From Lucinisca nassula (taxonomy: Eukaryota; Mollusca; Bivalvia; Lucinida; Lucinidae), in NCBI GenBank assembly GCA_963580285.1, contig OY757026.1, positions 86,960,651-87,024,650 of the forward strand: a stretch of DNA of 64,000 nucleotides, given 5' to 3'. The position numbers and the translations under genes are program-made. A model generated the notes under the pieces. It ran no database searches and had not been told where the DNA came from. It was given only the letters and a program-made list of their open reading frames with translations. Of the stretch, positions 20,434 to 31,558 are shown one piece after another. Every line of letters begins with the position of its first letter. Position 1 is the first letter of the stretch.

Positions 20434-20548
20434 CTTTCCGAGAAATGAAACCTTGTGAACAATAAACTCAGATCAGACTGTGCTGAACTTCCAGCTGATC
20501 TGAGTCTTTTCTGTGTGCGCATACGCATTCAGTGCATTTCTCGGAAAG
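20434..20548. repeat. Nested inverted repeats (foldback)
   Basis: The outer arms CTTTCCGAGAAATG (20434-20447) and CATTTCTCGGAAAG (20535-20548) are perfect complements. The inner arms CTCAGATCAG (20467) and CTGATCTGAG (20495-20504) are also perfect. Together they make a two-part hairpin of about 115 bp, probably the core of a small foldback element. Confidence 0.6.
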
Positions 20549-21764
20549 CATTTCTGATGTCACCACCATATGACATCCTAGCTCATAAGCTACTGTGTTT
20601 GTCTCTACCCTCTAGTAGTAGTTTTTTTTCTTATTTATTTTGTTTCCGGTGGTGGTTCTTTTGGCTAGTGGCTAGAACGAACGGTCTTGAATGTGCTAAG
20701 AACTGGAGATTTTGGATTATAATTATGGGTTACTTCAAAGCGTCGGCGGCTTCTTCAGACCCATTCGAACTGTAATTGGCTAATTGATATATATTGATTA
20801 GCAAAGGCTACTTACTGTTAACTGACAGCTCGCAGCAATTGATAAAAAAACAGCTTTTAATAGCGATGCTTGCGATATGCATTTTTATTCTAGGCTCACT
20901 GTTATTTAGAGACAAACACGGATGTTTTTTATGTTGTTTTTGGCAGACGCACACCATTTTCATGCGTAAATACGACTAGATTGTCCTTTAATGAAAGCGC
21001 TTTTTAATGAATATGTACTTAAATACTTTAACCATGAAAAATTGAAAGACCGTTTTTGCACATAAAATGTTTGGAATATTCATGATAGAAAAAATAATTA
21101 GGGTCGGCGGGAAAAAGCTAGGCCCGGTCGGGTAACCGGAGCCACACATATATTTTGTATTGGCCTTACTACAACTAATTTACGTTGCACAAAAAAAGAG
21201 GCTCACATTGGAACTGTGCAACAAACCCACATGTCGCAAAATGGAAAAGAATGCCCGACCCAAACACTCCAGCAATTAAAGATGCCCACAAGTGACAGGA
21301 CACATGCACCCCTGTAACGAATGGGAATCCAAAAAATAAGCCCCCCCCCCCCCCCCCCCCCGAGACCTGGAAAGGTTATGGCACCATCTCACACACACCT
21401 CAGGACGGAGCGCGACGAATGGCTACAAGACAAGGGGATGCCCGTTGTCACGAAGACACCTGGGAAGTGAGGGGACAAACTCCAACTACGGGGCCCTCTC
21501 TTGCTCTGACTCGGTCCGGCATGTTGACAAGCAAAAAACATAACATCGAGCAGATGACGATATCGACTGACTGCGGTGGACATAGATAGACACGGACAGA
21601 CGGGGCTGGAGCCGAGCGATGGTCTCCCCATTCACCGGAAACGGAGAATGGGGGTACCACTGAGTGGCTACGGTGTAGTGCCAGCATGGATTCGTTCCCT
21701 GGGACCCCACCAGCCGACGACCCACGACAGGGGGAAACGGGAAATCAATCAATCACTGTGCTGG
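20549..21764. other. Non-coding, includes a poly-C tract
   Basis: No convincing coding region. A run of C at about 21340-21361. The region 21380-21760 is GC-richer and has overlapping short ORFs on both strands, none with family resemblance. Confidence 0.4.
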
Positions 21765-21815
21765 TGTATGAATGTCATTTGATGTGTCACCAGTAACAAT
21801 TCTGATTCTGAATTG
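21765..21815 (+). mobile_element. LINE-A 3' terminal fragment
   Basis: GTGTATGAATGTCATTTGAT ... CACCAGTAACAATTCTGATTCTG matches the 3' UTR of LINE-A (seen reversed at about 25385-25430). It ends in ATTCTG repeats, the kind of tail typical of CR1/L2-group LINEs. Confidence 0.55.
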
Positions 21816-21949
21816 ACCCCTATAACAGCATTGAAATCATTTATGGGCAGAAATTGCTATGGGCTGATTTTTCAATGGGCCAATTTTGTTATGGGCCGAA
21901 ATGACCCGGAACCATCAAAAATACTTCCATGTTTACTAAAAAATCCTTC

Positions 21950-22190
21950 ACCACTATCTTCTTATACTGAGTCGTTCACAATTGGCGTTCGTTGGCGTTT
22001 CAGACCCTTACCGCAAGAACTGACATTTATAAAGAGTCGTTCTTCCCCCGAACCATTAGAGATCGGAATGCCCTTCCCGATTTGATTATTTCGACAGCTG
22101 AAGGTGCTGATGTCAGATTGTGTAGCTAAATTTACATCGTTCGTTAGAGCTAGGGACTAACTTCCCACATCTATCTATCTATCTATCTTC
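21950..22190 (+). pseudogene. LINE-A C-terminal fragment plus (TCTA)n
   Basis: Translates across two frames as the end of the LINE-A polyprotein (LTARTDI...KESFFPRTIRD...STAEGAD), matching minus-strand copies at 25.46-25.75 and 26.59-26.90 kb. It runs on through GCTAGGGACTAACTTCCCA into a (TCTA)n run. Frames are broken. Confidence 0.7.
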
Positions 22191-22207
22191 TAATACTGCG
22201 TCGGTCA

Positions 22208-22361
22208 GAAGCCTCCGTGGTGCAGTGGTTACGCTACTCACCTTGAAAACCAGGGATCGCAGGATCGATCCCGGGCTTCTCCAGACTTTCGGATGAGTCT
22301 TAAAACCGAGGTCCCGTCTCCGTATGACCTTTGCTGTTGGTGGGACGTAAAACTAAAACTC
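22208..22361 (+). mobile_element. tRNA-derived SINE with 13-bp target-site duplication
   Basis: A-box-like GTGGTGCAGTGGTTACGC and B-box-like GGATCGATCCC give a tRNA-related head. The body ends TGGTGGGACGTAAAACTAAA. It is flanked on both sides by ACTGCGTCGGTCA, a 13-bp target-site duplication. The insertion lies inside a LINE-B-type tail (TACTGCGTCGGTCATATTTGACC). Confidence 0.8.
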
Positions 22362-22365
22362 ACTC

Positions 22366-22640
22366 ACTGCGTCGGTCATATTTGACCATTACCGCAGGTG
22401 TATATTACATACACTCCAGGTTTTGCAGGATGAAAGCCTACACAGTAATCATGTAATTACGGTGGGGATCTTTAGCCTGCAGAGGGGATGGTTCTCCCTG
22501 CACAGGGGGCCTCTACTCCCATACATGAGAGTTCTGCGTTCCAGACATTCATATTTTATATTTATATGCTGATATTTATGTTTTTGTTATTCTTCGGAAC
22601 GCGATGCACAGCTATAAAAAAACAAATCTATAAATGAGTG
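22366..22640. other. Non-coding, starts with LINE-B-type 3' end
   Basis: CTGCGTCGGTCATATTTGACC is the 3' terminus shared with 24075-24118 and 51866-51910. The rest is anonymous. Confidence 0.4.
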
Positions 22641-22644
22641 CATG

Positions 22645-22845
22645 CGTACGTCTAACTTGTTGGACTAAGGGGGCCTCCAGTTAACGTCCCGATCCGAAGG
22701 ACGGTGCACTGTATGACATTCATCCCTGCAAATGATGCCAATGGAGCGTGTTCGGTCACCGAAATTTTATCCCCGCTGCCGGGGATCGAACCCGGGACCT
22801 CTAGCATCAGAGGCAAGTGCACTAACCACTGAGCTGTCACGCTCC
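22645..22845 (-). mobile_element. tRNA-derived SINE
   Basis: The minus-strand head GTGACAGCTCAGTGGTTAGT (A box) and GGGTTCGATCCCC (B box) has near-consensus Pol III boxes. The body ends GGGACGTTAACTGGAGGCC. The arms of the tRNA head do not pair as a functional tRNA, so I call it a SINE rather than a tRNA gene. Confidence 0.75.
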
Positions 22846-22849
22846 TATC

Positions 22850-22905
22850 ACAGGTCCTGGTTTATGAATGTCATTTGACGTGTCACCAGTAACAATTCTG
22901 ATTCT
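22850..22905 (+). mobile_element. LINE-A 3' terminal fragment
   Basis: ATGAATGTCATTTGACGTGTC ... AACAATTCTGATTCTG: a second short plus-strand 3' end of LINE-A. Confidence 0.5.
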
Positions 22906-23540
22906 GATTTGGTCATTTCCTCAGTTAAACAGTTAGCAGAATTATCTCGATTATTTCGAAATCTTCAAAGAAACTATTCGATTCCTAACTCCTCCCACAT
23001 TTTGACAGCTCAAAACAATTTCCGGAGTGAAATGGGGCGTACTTTAGCGGTGTTCTCAGACTTTAAACATAAATAGACTCTTTAGTTTACCAGTCATCAA
23101 CAAATGGAAACGTAATTCACCACAGTAAAAACAAAATCTGACGAATTTACTTCATCAATATTAACTGAATAGGAAAAACACAACAAATCCAAAGATTCCT
23201 ACCTGCACTTCCGCCATTTTGTTGTCAGCTGACTTCGGATGCGCCACCTGTCGTCACGAAAATGTAAACAAACCCACGTGGGGCGAATAAAAAAAGTCGT
23301 TTCGCCCTAAACCATATCCCATGGTTAGTCGTTTCGCCCGAATGGTCGTTATGCCTCCCAAGTCGTTTCATCCCCATTCCAAAGTAAATTGTTGTGGTTG
23401 TTGTATATCTATAAGGCATTTTATCCCTGCCTATAATCTCCTGGTACATTTCCCTATGTGAAAAACACATGATGCTTATATTACAATGCACTGCAAAATC
23501 TTGTTGTGCTCCTGATGAATTCCATCAGTGCATCTGTTAG
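22906..23540. other. Non-coding, with repeated GTCGTTTCGCCC words
   Basis: AT-rich to 23220, then AAGTCGTTTCGCCC-like words at about 23300-23365. No gene is visible. ORFs here are spurious. Confidence 0.35.
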
Positions 23541-23544
23541 TTCC

Positions 23545-25275
23545 TTCTCTCCTTACTTACTAATGTCTTCAATCATGCCTGTCAACACTTTCAAATTAAT
23601 GTCTGTTACCAATTTCACCTCCTCCCTGCCCAGAATCTCTGCAACATTATACTCTAAAGTATCCCTTTCTGATTTAAATCTCTGACAGTGGAACAGAAAA
23701 TGATCCACATTCTCTTTCATGTTGCATGTCTCGCACAAACTTGACAGATCTTTGTTTACCTTTGCCTGGTGATCATTTAAGATTGAATGTCCACACAGCA
23801 ACTGATTTACTGCAGAGGAAGTCATTCTGTCCCTATCTCCATGACAGATCCTTTTTCCCATTCCCCAAATATTTCCTGCAATACGTTCACTTTGTCTGAG
23901 CACTTGTATCTTCTTTCCCATTTTTCCTTTCCCTGTGACTTACACACCCGTACTGCTTCTTTCTTGTCCAGGGTCGGTTTTACCTCATTGTTTTTAATCA
24001 TCTCTGATGCTGCCGCCTTTGCTTGTTGACCTGCCAACTCATTCCCCTCAATATCTTTGTGTCCCGGTACCCTATCTATCTATCTTCATATACTGAGTCG
24101 GTCAAATTTGGCCATTACCCAATGAACTTTGACAATATTCTTCCTATACCTTACCTTTGTTAAACTCTCATTGATGCTGAGAACTGTTTCAATATTGTTA
24201 GTTGGCATTTCAGTACTGAAAGAAGTCTTAATAGCTGGTTGATAATCGGTCAGAATATGGACTACTCTGCCTTTGAAGTCTAGATCAGCCAAGAATTCTA
24301 GCCCGATCTGTATACCTACCAATTCTCCAGTATAATTGTTACCTATAGGAGAAACTCCCTTGTTCATCAAAACTGGTGTGCTGGATTAACCCTCTAGGTA
24401 GACCATAGCACCAGCTCCAGTCGGACCGGGATTACCTAATGCTGATCCATCTGTGAACTTCTTTTTTTATCACAATTGCTTAGTAGCTCTAATATATTTT
24501 CTTTCTGTTCTTCCTTTGAGAATGTGAATTCTTCCTTGTGTACACTTCCTGTCTCTTTGATGAGCCCCATCAATTCTTATGTATATATGAATTCCTCCTC
24601 AATGTTCTCAAACTGTAACATTCCCTTCAATTCCCTAAACCTAGACATCAATAAATGAAAAATAGTAGCTCTTCTACCCACAGTCTTATCCCCCTCTATC
24701 CATTCATTAAACTCTTCCCTGAGAGGATCATCTTCATACTTGGCACTGATTCTGATGACTTCTTGTGCTTGTCTTATCTTCAGCTGTAGGTCTATAGGCA
24801 TTGTGTTTGTCAAGACTTCCAAAGCTTCTGTGCTGGTACTGTTCAAACAACCTGATGCCTTCAGCATCGCTGACCTCTGAACCTTTCCAAACTCCTTACT
24901 GCTTTCTGCAAGGGACTCGACTGTCACAGCTGCTCCATACTCCATCACCGGAAGAACCAAGGATTTGTAGAGTCTCATGTACACTGTTTGGCTGCATCCC
25001 CTATGTCCTTGAACGAAATTATCAAGACATTTCAAGGCACTGAAACCAGCCTTTGTTTTCTGTTGAATATGTTCGTGAAAGTTTAATTTATCGTCTACTG
25101 TGACACCCAGAATTTTCTTTGAATTGGTTGTTTTTAAAACACTCTCGCCTAACTTCACCTCTGCCTTCACTTCTGAATCTCTGACGTTATGTTTAAATAC
25201 CATTATCTCTGTCTTATCCGGTGCAATCAACATATTCCATCTCCTTCAGCAATCTACCACAGATGTCAGTTGCGT
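23545..25275 (-). pseudogene. I-like LINE with RNase H: RT thumb, RNase H, C-terminal zinc motif
   Basis: Minus-strand order: RT end (24577-25233, LIAPDKTEIMVF ... KKILGVTVDDKLNFHEHI ... LYKSLVLPVMEYGAAV), then RNase H (24086-24370, NNYTGELVGIQIGLEFL, ILTDYQPAI), then a C-terminal region (23553-24037) with LLCGHSILNDHQAKV and CETCNMKENVDHFLFHC. RT plus RNase H plus a Cys/His tail fits the I superfamily of non-LTR retrotransposons. It is 5'-truncated near 25275. The RNase H is interrupted by a 45-bp insert (24073-24118). Several frames are broken. Confidence 0.75.
24073..24118 (-). mobile_element. 45-bp LINE-B 3' end inside the RNase H of the I-like LINE
   Basis: Between the RNase H words VHWV and GHKDIEGNELAG lies CTATCTATCTATCTTCATA then TACTGAGTCGGTCAAATTTGG. 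The same terminus with a TCTA tail ends the LINE at 51866-53045. It reads as an extreme 5'-truncated LINE copy: tail plus about 30 bp. Confidence 0.6.
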
Positions 25276-25458
25276 ATGAAGAATTTCCATTCATCTTTAA
25301 CAGGACAAAGGTGAGAAGAGGCAAATATTTAAGTTGCATCATCGCCCTGTCACGTCAGCCAATGGATAATTTATCTTCAGAAACAGAATTGTTACGGGTG
25401 ACACGTCAAATGACATTCATACACCAAGACCTGTGATATGGGAAGTTAGTCCCTAGCT

Positions 25459-26280
25459 CTAACCAAAAGAGGAACACTTAGTTACACAGTCATCAGCACC
25501 TTCAGCTGTCGAAATAATCGAATCGGGAAGGGTATTCCAATCTCTAATGGTTCGGGGGAAGAACGATTCTTTAAAAATGTCAGTTCTTGCAGTAAGGGTC
25601 TGAAACGCCAATGAATGGTGATTTCTACAGTGCCTAGCCGGGGGGACAAGGTCATCTGTTGGAATGCTGGCAGCACCCTTTAGACCTTTGTATAAAAGGA
25701 TGAGGCTACTGAAATCCCCCTTTTCTTGGGAGACTCCCATTTTAATGGTCCAAGTATTCCAGTCATGCTTTCCAAGTATTCCAGTCATGCTTCCAGCAGA
25801 AATTACCTGTTACAAATCTAGCATCTCTATTCGGAACTTTTTCAATCTCTTCGTTAAGGACCACTCCACTGGGGTCCCAGATACAACTGCCATATTCCAA
25901 AATCGGGCGAACAAGACCTTTATAATTATATGCTGCCTCTTTTACATCCAGTGTGCACTGATGAAGATTACGCCTCAGGAAACCAAGTGTTCTATTTGCC
26001 TTTGTACACATGTTGCTAATATGAGTATTCCATCTCAAGTTGTGTGTGATCGTCACTCCAAGGTATTTCACGGAGTCCACATTTTCGAGGACCGTTCACT
26101 CCAAGGTGTAAGAAGCCTCAGCTTTATTATATCTCTTCCTAGTTATCTGCATAATGTTGTATTTAACTGGCTGAAATCCCATGCCCTATTTTCGGGCCCA
26201 ACATCCTAATCTATCTATGTCATTTTGAAGTTTCAGTGAGTCATCTGTATCTCTAATTTCCCGGCATCAAACACAGTCGT
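25459..26280 (-). pseudogene. LINE-A RT C-terminal region, copy 1 (inside duplication)
   Basis: Minus-strand pieces: DSVKYLGVTITHNLRWNTHI ... LGFLRRNL ... GLVRPILEYGSCIWDP (25763-26080), then LILLYKGLKGAASIPTDDLV ... ESFFPRTIRDWNTLPDSIIS (25459-25788). These are the thumb and C-terminal blocks of CR1/Jockey-group RTs common in molluscs. A short duplicated CCAAGTATTCCAGTCATGCTT (25747-25790) breaks the frame between them. Confidence 0.75.
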
Positions 26281-26590
26281 CTAACTTCACCTCTGCCTTC
26301 ACTTCTGAATCTCTGACGTTATGTTTAAATACCATTATCTCTGTCTTATCCGGTGCAATCAACATATTCCATCTCCTTCAGCAATCTACCACAGATGTCA
26401 GTTGCGTATGAAGAATTTCCATTCATCTTTAACAGGACAAAGGTGAGAAGAGGCAAATATTTAAGTTGCATCATCGCCCTGTCACGTCAGCCAATGGATA
26501 ATTTATCTTCAGAAACAGAATTGTTACGGGTGACACGTCAAATGACATTCATACACCAAGACCTGTGATATGGGAAGTTAGTCCCTAGCT

Positions 26591-27412
26591 CTAACCAAAA
26601 GAGGAACACTTAGTTACACAGTCATCAGCACCTTCAGCTGTCGAAATAATCGAATCGGGAAGGGTATTCCAATCTCTAATGGTTCGGGGGAAGAACGATT
26701 CTTTAAAAATGTCAGTTCTTGCAGTAAGGGTCTGAAACGCCAATGAATGGTGATTTCTACAGTGCCTAACCGGGGGGACAAGGTCATCTGTTGGAATGCT
26801 GACAGCACCCTTTAGACCTTTGTATAAAAGGATGAGGCTACTGAAATCCCCCTTTTCTTGGGAGACTCCCATTTTAATGGTCCAAGTATTCCAGTCATGC
26901 TTTCCAAGTATTCCAGTCATGCTTCCAGCAGAAATTACCTGTTACAAATCTAGCATCTCTATTCGGAACTTTTTCAATCTCTTCGTTAAGGACCACTCCA
27001 CTGGGGTCCCAGATACAACTGCCATATTCCAAAATCTGGCGAACAAGACCTTTATAATTATATGCTGCCTCTTTTACATCCAGTGTGCACTGATGAAGAT
27101 TACGCCTCAGGAAACCAAGTGTTCTATTTGCCTTTGTACACATGTTGCTAATATGAGTATTCCATCTCAAGTTGTGTGTGATCGTCACTCCAAGGTATTT
27201 CACGGAGTCCACATTTTCGAGGACCGTTCACTCCAAGGTGTAAGAAGCCTCAGCTTTATTATATCTCTTCCTAGTTATCTGCATAATGTTGTATTTAACT
27301 GGCTGAAATCCCATGCCCTATTTTCGGGCCCAACATCCTAATCTATCTATGTCATTTTGAAGTTTCAGTGAGTCATCTGTATCTCTAATTTCCCGGCATC
27401 AAACACAGTCGT
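26591..27412 (-). pseudogene. LINE-A RT C-terminal region, copy 2 (inside duplication)
   Basis: Second copy of the block at 25459-26280 with the same frame breaks, including the same internal short duplication, so those breaks predate the 1132-bp duplication. Unlike copy 1, it continues upstream into the RT palm at 27412-27620. Confidence 0.75.
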
Positions 27413-27620
27413 CTGCGAACAGTCTTATTTCTGAGTCAATGTCAGTGGAAATATCATTGATGTACAGGAAGAACAACAGTGGACCAAGAACAGTCCCTTG
27501 TGGGACTCCAGACAGAACTAGAGCTCACTCTGAACATTCACCATTAACAACAACACGCTGTTTTCTGTAAGAAAGAAATGAATCTATCCATTTGAGAGTC
27601 TTCCCCGCAATTCCGTAACC
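27412..27620 (-). pseudogene. LINE-A RT palm with FADD motif
   Basis: Minus-strand translation gives [20 protein letters not shown] then IRLFADDC, the B and C motifs of a non-LTR RT. At 27620 the frame (GYGIAGKTLKWIDSF upstream side) is cut by an insertion of the Penelope-like 3' end and resumes at 28553 (HELLKSKL). Confidence 0.75.
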
Positions 27621-27621
27621 A

Positions 27622-28551
27622 AAGTAGAAGTAAAACAAAGATCAGGAATTGATACAATTAACTTACTCCATCCATAAAAGACACCAAAGGGAAAGAAATA
27701 CAAACATTAAGCGACAGACCATAATGGAAACCTAAACAAAGGAAGGCCATATGGACAGTTACTTTCCCACAAAATGGCCATATGGCCATCCAAAATTAAA
27801 AGACACAAGTGATACACACAGTAAGTAACAAACAACAACATAAATAAATCGCCACAGAAGAGCCGCCTTGGAACGGTCAGTGGAAGATTTCCACTGGGGG
27901 GCTTAAATCGATTTTACGTGGCCACAATCCTCGCCCTTACTGCCGTCGCGATTTAGACAAATAATTTGTTCAGTCCGCATGAAGGCCTCCTAACTCATCA
28001 GTGCAACATCTCCGTGAACACAGAAATCAAAGAACCACAGAGGTGAGACAACGGTGAGGACTCGACAGCAAGAAACCACTGAAATGCTGGAGCAAAAGAA
28101 AACCAACAGTTAGACTCCGATGAGCCAGACCAGAGACAGAGCATCAGGCACCAACCAACATTATCTCTTTAATTTTCAATAAGCCTTTACGTTGGAGCCG
28201 TCATAGAATCTGAGGCCTGACCCACCGGCGTGCAATTAAAGAGGGAAGCAAAGTTGCCAACCGTGATTGGGTTAACTACCATGCATGCAGTCTGTCGTAT
28301 AATATCCATGTTGTACCCAATCTTTTTATATCGAAGAATGATTTTACGAAATTGGGTGCTGAAGTCATTGCGGTTATATATTTTTCTGAATTTATATACT
28401 AAGTCACCATAAAATTCGGGTTCCGATAGACCTTGTTGCAGAAGAGATTTAAGTCCAATATTGAATTTTGAAATTAAATCAGAATGGCGTCTATAAAATT
28501 TTGAAAAGGCTTTGCGTAGTTTATGGTACCAATAACCCTGATATAACTTAG
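27622..28551 (-). mobile_element. 5'-truncated Penelope-like copy inserted in LINE-A
   Basis: Near-identical to 2803-3735, starting with YHKLRKAFSKFYRRHSDLIS in its remnant ORF (28187-28540). The flanking LINE-A codons ...KSKL | (F)GYGIAGK join cleanly when the insert is ignored, so the borders are well supported. It shows that this element moves as 5'-truncated pieces of the 3' end. Confidence 0.8.
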
Positions 28552-28552
28552 A

Positions 28553-29402
28553 TTTAAGAAGTTCATGAGGTGGGGCGTCAAAAGCCTTCTCAAAATAGAA
28601 GTAGAGGCAATCAAAGGCCAGAATAAATGTGTCCACCAGTCCTCCGTTGTCCAAGATTTTGCCCAGTCATTAATAACTGTGCTCAGCTGAGTTTCACAAC
28701 TATACCTTTTCCTAAATGCATGTTTTCTGTATGGCAAAAGTTTATGTTCATCCAAGTGGGCCATGATGTTCGAGCAGACTATATGTTCAAGCAATTTACA
28801 CAGAACGCAAGTCAGAGACACAGGGCGATAATTACGGACAAGGGCCCTATCTCCTTTTTTAAAGAGTGGACAAATGTTCGCTAAGAGCCATTCTTTGGGA
28901 TTTCACCCGTATCAAGAGACTGTTGAAACAGGTGTGCAAAAACTGGACCAAACTCATTTGCTAGTTCCTTCAGGACTCTAGGATGAAGTTCATCAGGTCC
29001 TAAGGCTTTACTGGGGTTTAAGCCTTGAAGTAGCTTGATTACTCCTGCAGCTGACACAACAATATTATCCATGAATGGGGCCGATCTTCCAGTCAGTGGA
29101 ACCTCCCTGAACTCAGTTTTATTAAACGCATCATTGAATTGACCAACAAGTTCCTCTGCCCTTTCAGAGTCTGATCCAGCAACCCCGTTCCCTCCTGTTT
29201 TATTAAGGGGCGGGATACCTTGCCTGTCTTTCATCTGGCTATTAATATATCTGTAGAAGTCTCTGGGATTCGCATTAACATCACCTACCAAGTTATTCAC
29301 ACACAAATCATGCTTATTTTTTATATAAGTCTTGATTTCACGTCTCAAGTTTTCAAATTTTGTCCTGCGTTTACCAATTCTTGTCCTTTTTGCCTTTGCA
29401 TG
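28553..29402 (-). pseudogene. LINE-A RT, N-terminal part
   Basis: Minus-strand frames 28881-29348 (KALGPDELHPRVLKELANEF) and 28474-28821 region (LLEHIVCSNIMAHLDEH, RKRYSCETQLSTVIND, then FEKAFDAPPHELLKSKL) give the RT fingers and motif A region. Frameshifted in several places. Upstream is cut at 29402 by LINE-B's tail. Confidence 0.75.
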
Positions 29403-31358
29403 AACCTATCTATCTATATCTATACTGCATCACCCCCTCGCTTGGATTACCTGCAGGTGCGCGTCTGTGCAATGTTAGTAGAAGAGTTATAAAATCAAAG
29501 TTTCCGTAAGAATTGTTAGTGAGGGTGGAATAAAGATGATATGGTTAAAATGTTAGAAGTCAGAAAGCAGGCTAACAGTGAAAGTTAAAAGATAAAAACA
29601 GCGCACTGGCATTTATGACACTGAATGGCTGACTGTACACACTGCCCTTTTGAAAAGCTCGAAAGTGGGCAGTAGTGCAATTTGGGATGGCAGCCGATTC
29701 TATTGCACGATTGCGAGGGGGTAGAACGAGTATTTATAGTAATTTACTCTTGTATGGATCTGACGGTAAACCAGTGGGTGGGAATTCTTTTGGGAAATCC
29801 GGACGGGATGCTCGACATACGTTGGCAGGTCAATGGCTACTAAGCTGTAAATGATTTTGTAAAACAGGCAAAGCCGGGAATCACTCCTTCTCTGTTCAAG
29901 TGAACGCCAGCCAAGGTAGTTTAACATCTCGGTAACACTTGCTTGTCTGGAGTAGTTGTCAAGTGTCCACCGGGCTGCTCTACGTTGAACTATTTCAATT
30001 TTATGGGTGTTGCTTTGGGTGCAGGGGCTCCAAACAGAGGAGGAATATTCAACTAGGGGTGGGGGGGGGGGGGTGCGCACCAGTGTATTGTATGCCATTT
30101 CACGGATGGCTGGAGATTTTGTTCTGATGTTGCGTTTAATGAACCCCAAGGAACGGCTTGCTGATGAGCATACATTTTGGACGTGTTTGTTGAAGGAAAG
30201 GTTGCCACTGATCTCTACGCCAAAATACTTAGAGCCTCCAAACGATTCAAGAATCTGGCCATGTAGCAGGTATTGACTTGGGACACGGGTTCTAGCACGT
30301 GTGACGTGTATGACGACACACTTACTTGGATTGAACTCAATGTTCCATTGTAACTCCCACTCATGAAGGCAATCTAGATCCTGCTGTAATATCTGAGCAT
30401 CTTGCAGGCTAGAGACTGCCAAGTAGATGGCTGTATCATCAGCAAACAACCGAACCTTTGATCTCGTATTGTCGGGTAAATCATTAATGTATATCAAGAA
30501 AAGTACTGGTCCCAAGACGGAACCCTTAGGGACCCCAGATGTCACAGGCACTGTGTCAGACTTTTCATTTTCAAGAACAACTGTTTGTGTTCTGCCAGAG
30601 AGAAATGCCTGTATCCACATCAGGCTGGGACCTCTGATTCCATAGTTGTGGAGCTTTAGCAGGAGTTTCTGATGGCTGACCTTGTCAAATGCTTTTGAGA
30701 AGTCGAGCAAGACAAGGTTAGTTTGGCTACCTGCCAAAGAGTTCCTCATGAGATCTTCAATTAGTGTCACAAGCTGGGTCTCACATGAGCGTTTGTTTCG
30801 GAAACCATGCTGCAAGTCGTACAGCAGATTGTACTGCTCCATGTGAGAAACCGCATTGGTAGTGACGATGTGCTCTAGCACCTTACATAAGATGCTAGTT
30901 AGGATAGGTGCAATTACGTCACAGACTCTTTGTAAGACAAGGGGTTTCAGCTGATTGGGTCCTGCGGCCTTGTGGGGATTGAGGTCTTTCAACAGTTTCA
31001 ATATTCCATTCAGGGAGACTGTAATGTTTGGCATTTGAGGAACAGAACTAAGGGTTTCTCTGGGTATATGGGATGGGTAGAGTATGCCATCATCCACAAA
31101 GTCCTGTACTGCCATGCGGGAGCGCTGATTAGGTTTAAATGGTGTTTTAGGTGTAAAGACTGATTGAAATTGTCTGTTGAGGATGTTGGCTTTGTCTGTG
31201 GTGTTTGTGTAGAGTTGACCATCCTGCTTCAGAACCGTATTCCTTCTGCGAATTTCTCTTCTTATCTCTCGTGTGATCCAGGGAATCGACGATACAGACC
31301 TACTAGTTTTTGAAGGGATATGATTTTCGGCCGAAGCATGAATGAAAGAAGTTATCAA
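29403..31358 (-). mobile_element. LINE-B (CR1/Jockey-group non-LTR retrotransposon)
   Basis: Runs from an assembly gap (5' side) to a tail of TAGATATAGATAGATAG on the minus strand at 29403-29430. Its tail sits in LINE-A, so LINE-B is the younger insertion. The 3' UTR between about 29430 and 29700 follows a stop at ...YPLAIVQ. Confidence 0.8.
29700..31358 (-). pseudogene. LINE-B reverse transcriptase
   Basis: Long open frame (about 550 codons left of the gap). RT blocks in order: NPHKAAGPNQLKPLVLQ, LLYDLQHGFRNKRSCETQLV, VLLDFSKAFDKVSHQKLL (motif A), [20 protein letters not shown] (motif B), VRLFADDTAIYLAV (motif C) and thumb SKYFGVEISGNLSFNKHV. The endonuclease domain would lie in or beyond the 200-N gap. 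A G-run of about 14 (30060-30073) adds extra prolines inside ...VR-TPPPPP-LVEYSS, without breaking the frame. The final stop replaces a residue usually followed by more sequence (WNRLPSQ-like words continue in frame). Probably inactive or unproven. Confidence 0.85.
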
Positions 31359-31558
31359 NNNNNNNNNNNNNNNNNNNNNNNNNNNNNNNNNNNNNNNNNN
31401 NNNNNNNNNNNNNNNNNNNNNNNNNNNNNNNNNNNNNNNNNNNNNNNNNNNNNNNNNNNNNNNNNNNNNNNNNNNNNNNNNNNNNNNNNNNNNNNNNNNN
31501 NNNNNNNNNNNNNNNNNNNNNNNNNNNNNNNNNNNNNNNNNNNNNNNNNNNNNNNNNN
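31359..31558. other. Assembly gap (200 N)
   Basis: Exactly 200 undetermined bases, the usual placeholder length. It hides the 5' part of LINE-B and the left arm of a hairpin MITE. Confidence 1.

Larger units (their letters stand above)
25149..27412. repeat. 1132-bp direct tandem duplication
   Basis: 25149-26280 and 26281-27412 are almost identical (offset 1132). Only a few differences are seen by eye: CTGGCAGC/CTGACAGC near 25666/26798, CCTAGCC/CCTAACC near 25635/26767 and ATCGGGCG/ATCTGGCG near 25903/27035. The unit spans the 5' edge of the I-like LINE fragment and the 3' part of LINE-A. Either a recent duplication or an uncollapsed assembly copy. Confidence 0.9.

Noticed and set aside
22777..22845. 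Possible tRNA gene on the minus strand
   Set aside because: Same reason: tRNA-like head of a SINE with unpaired acceptor arms.
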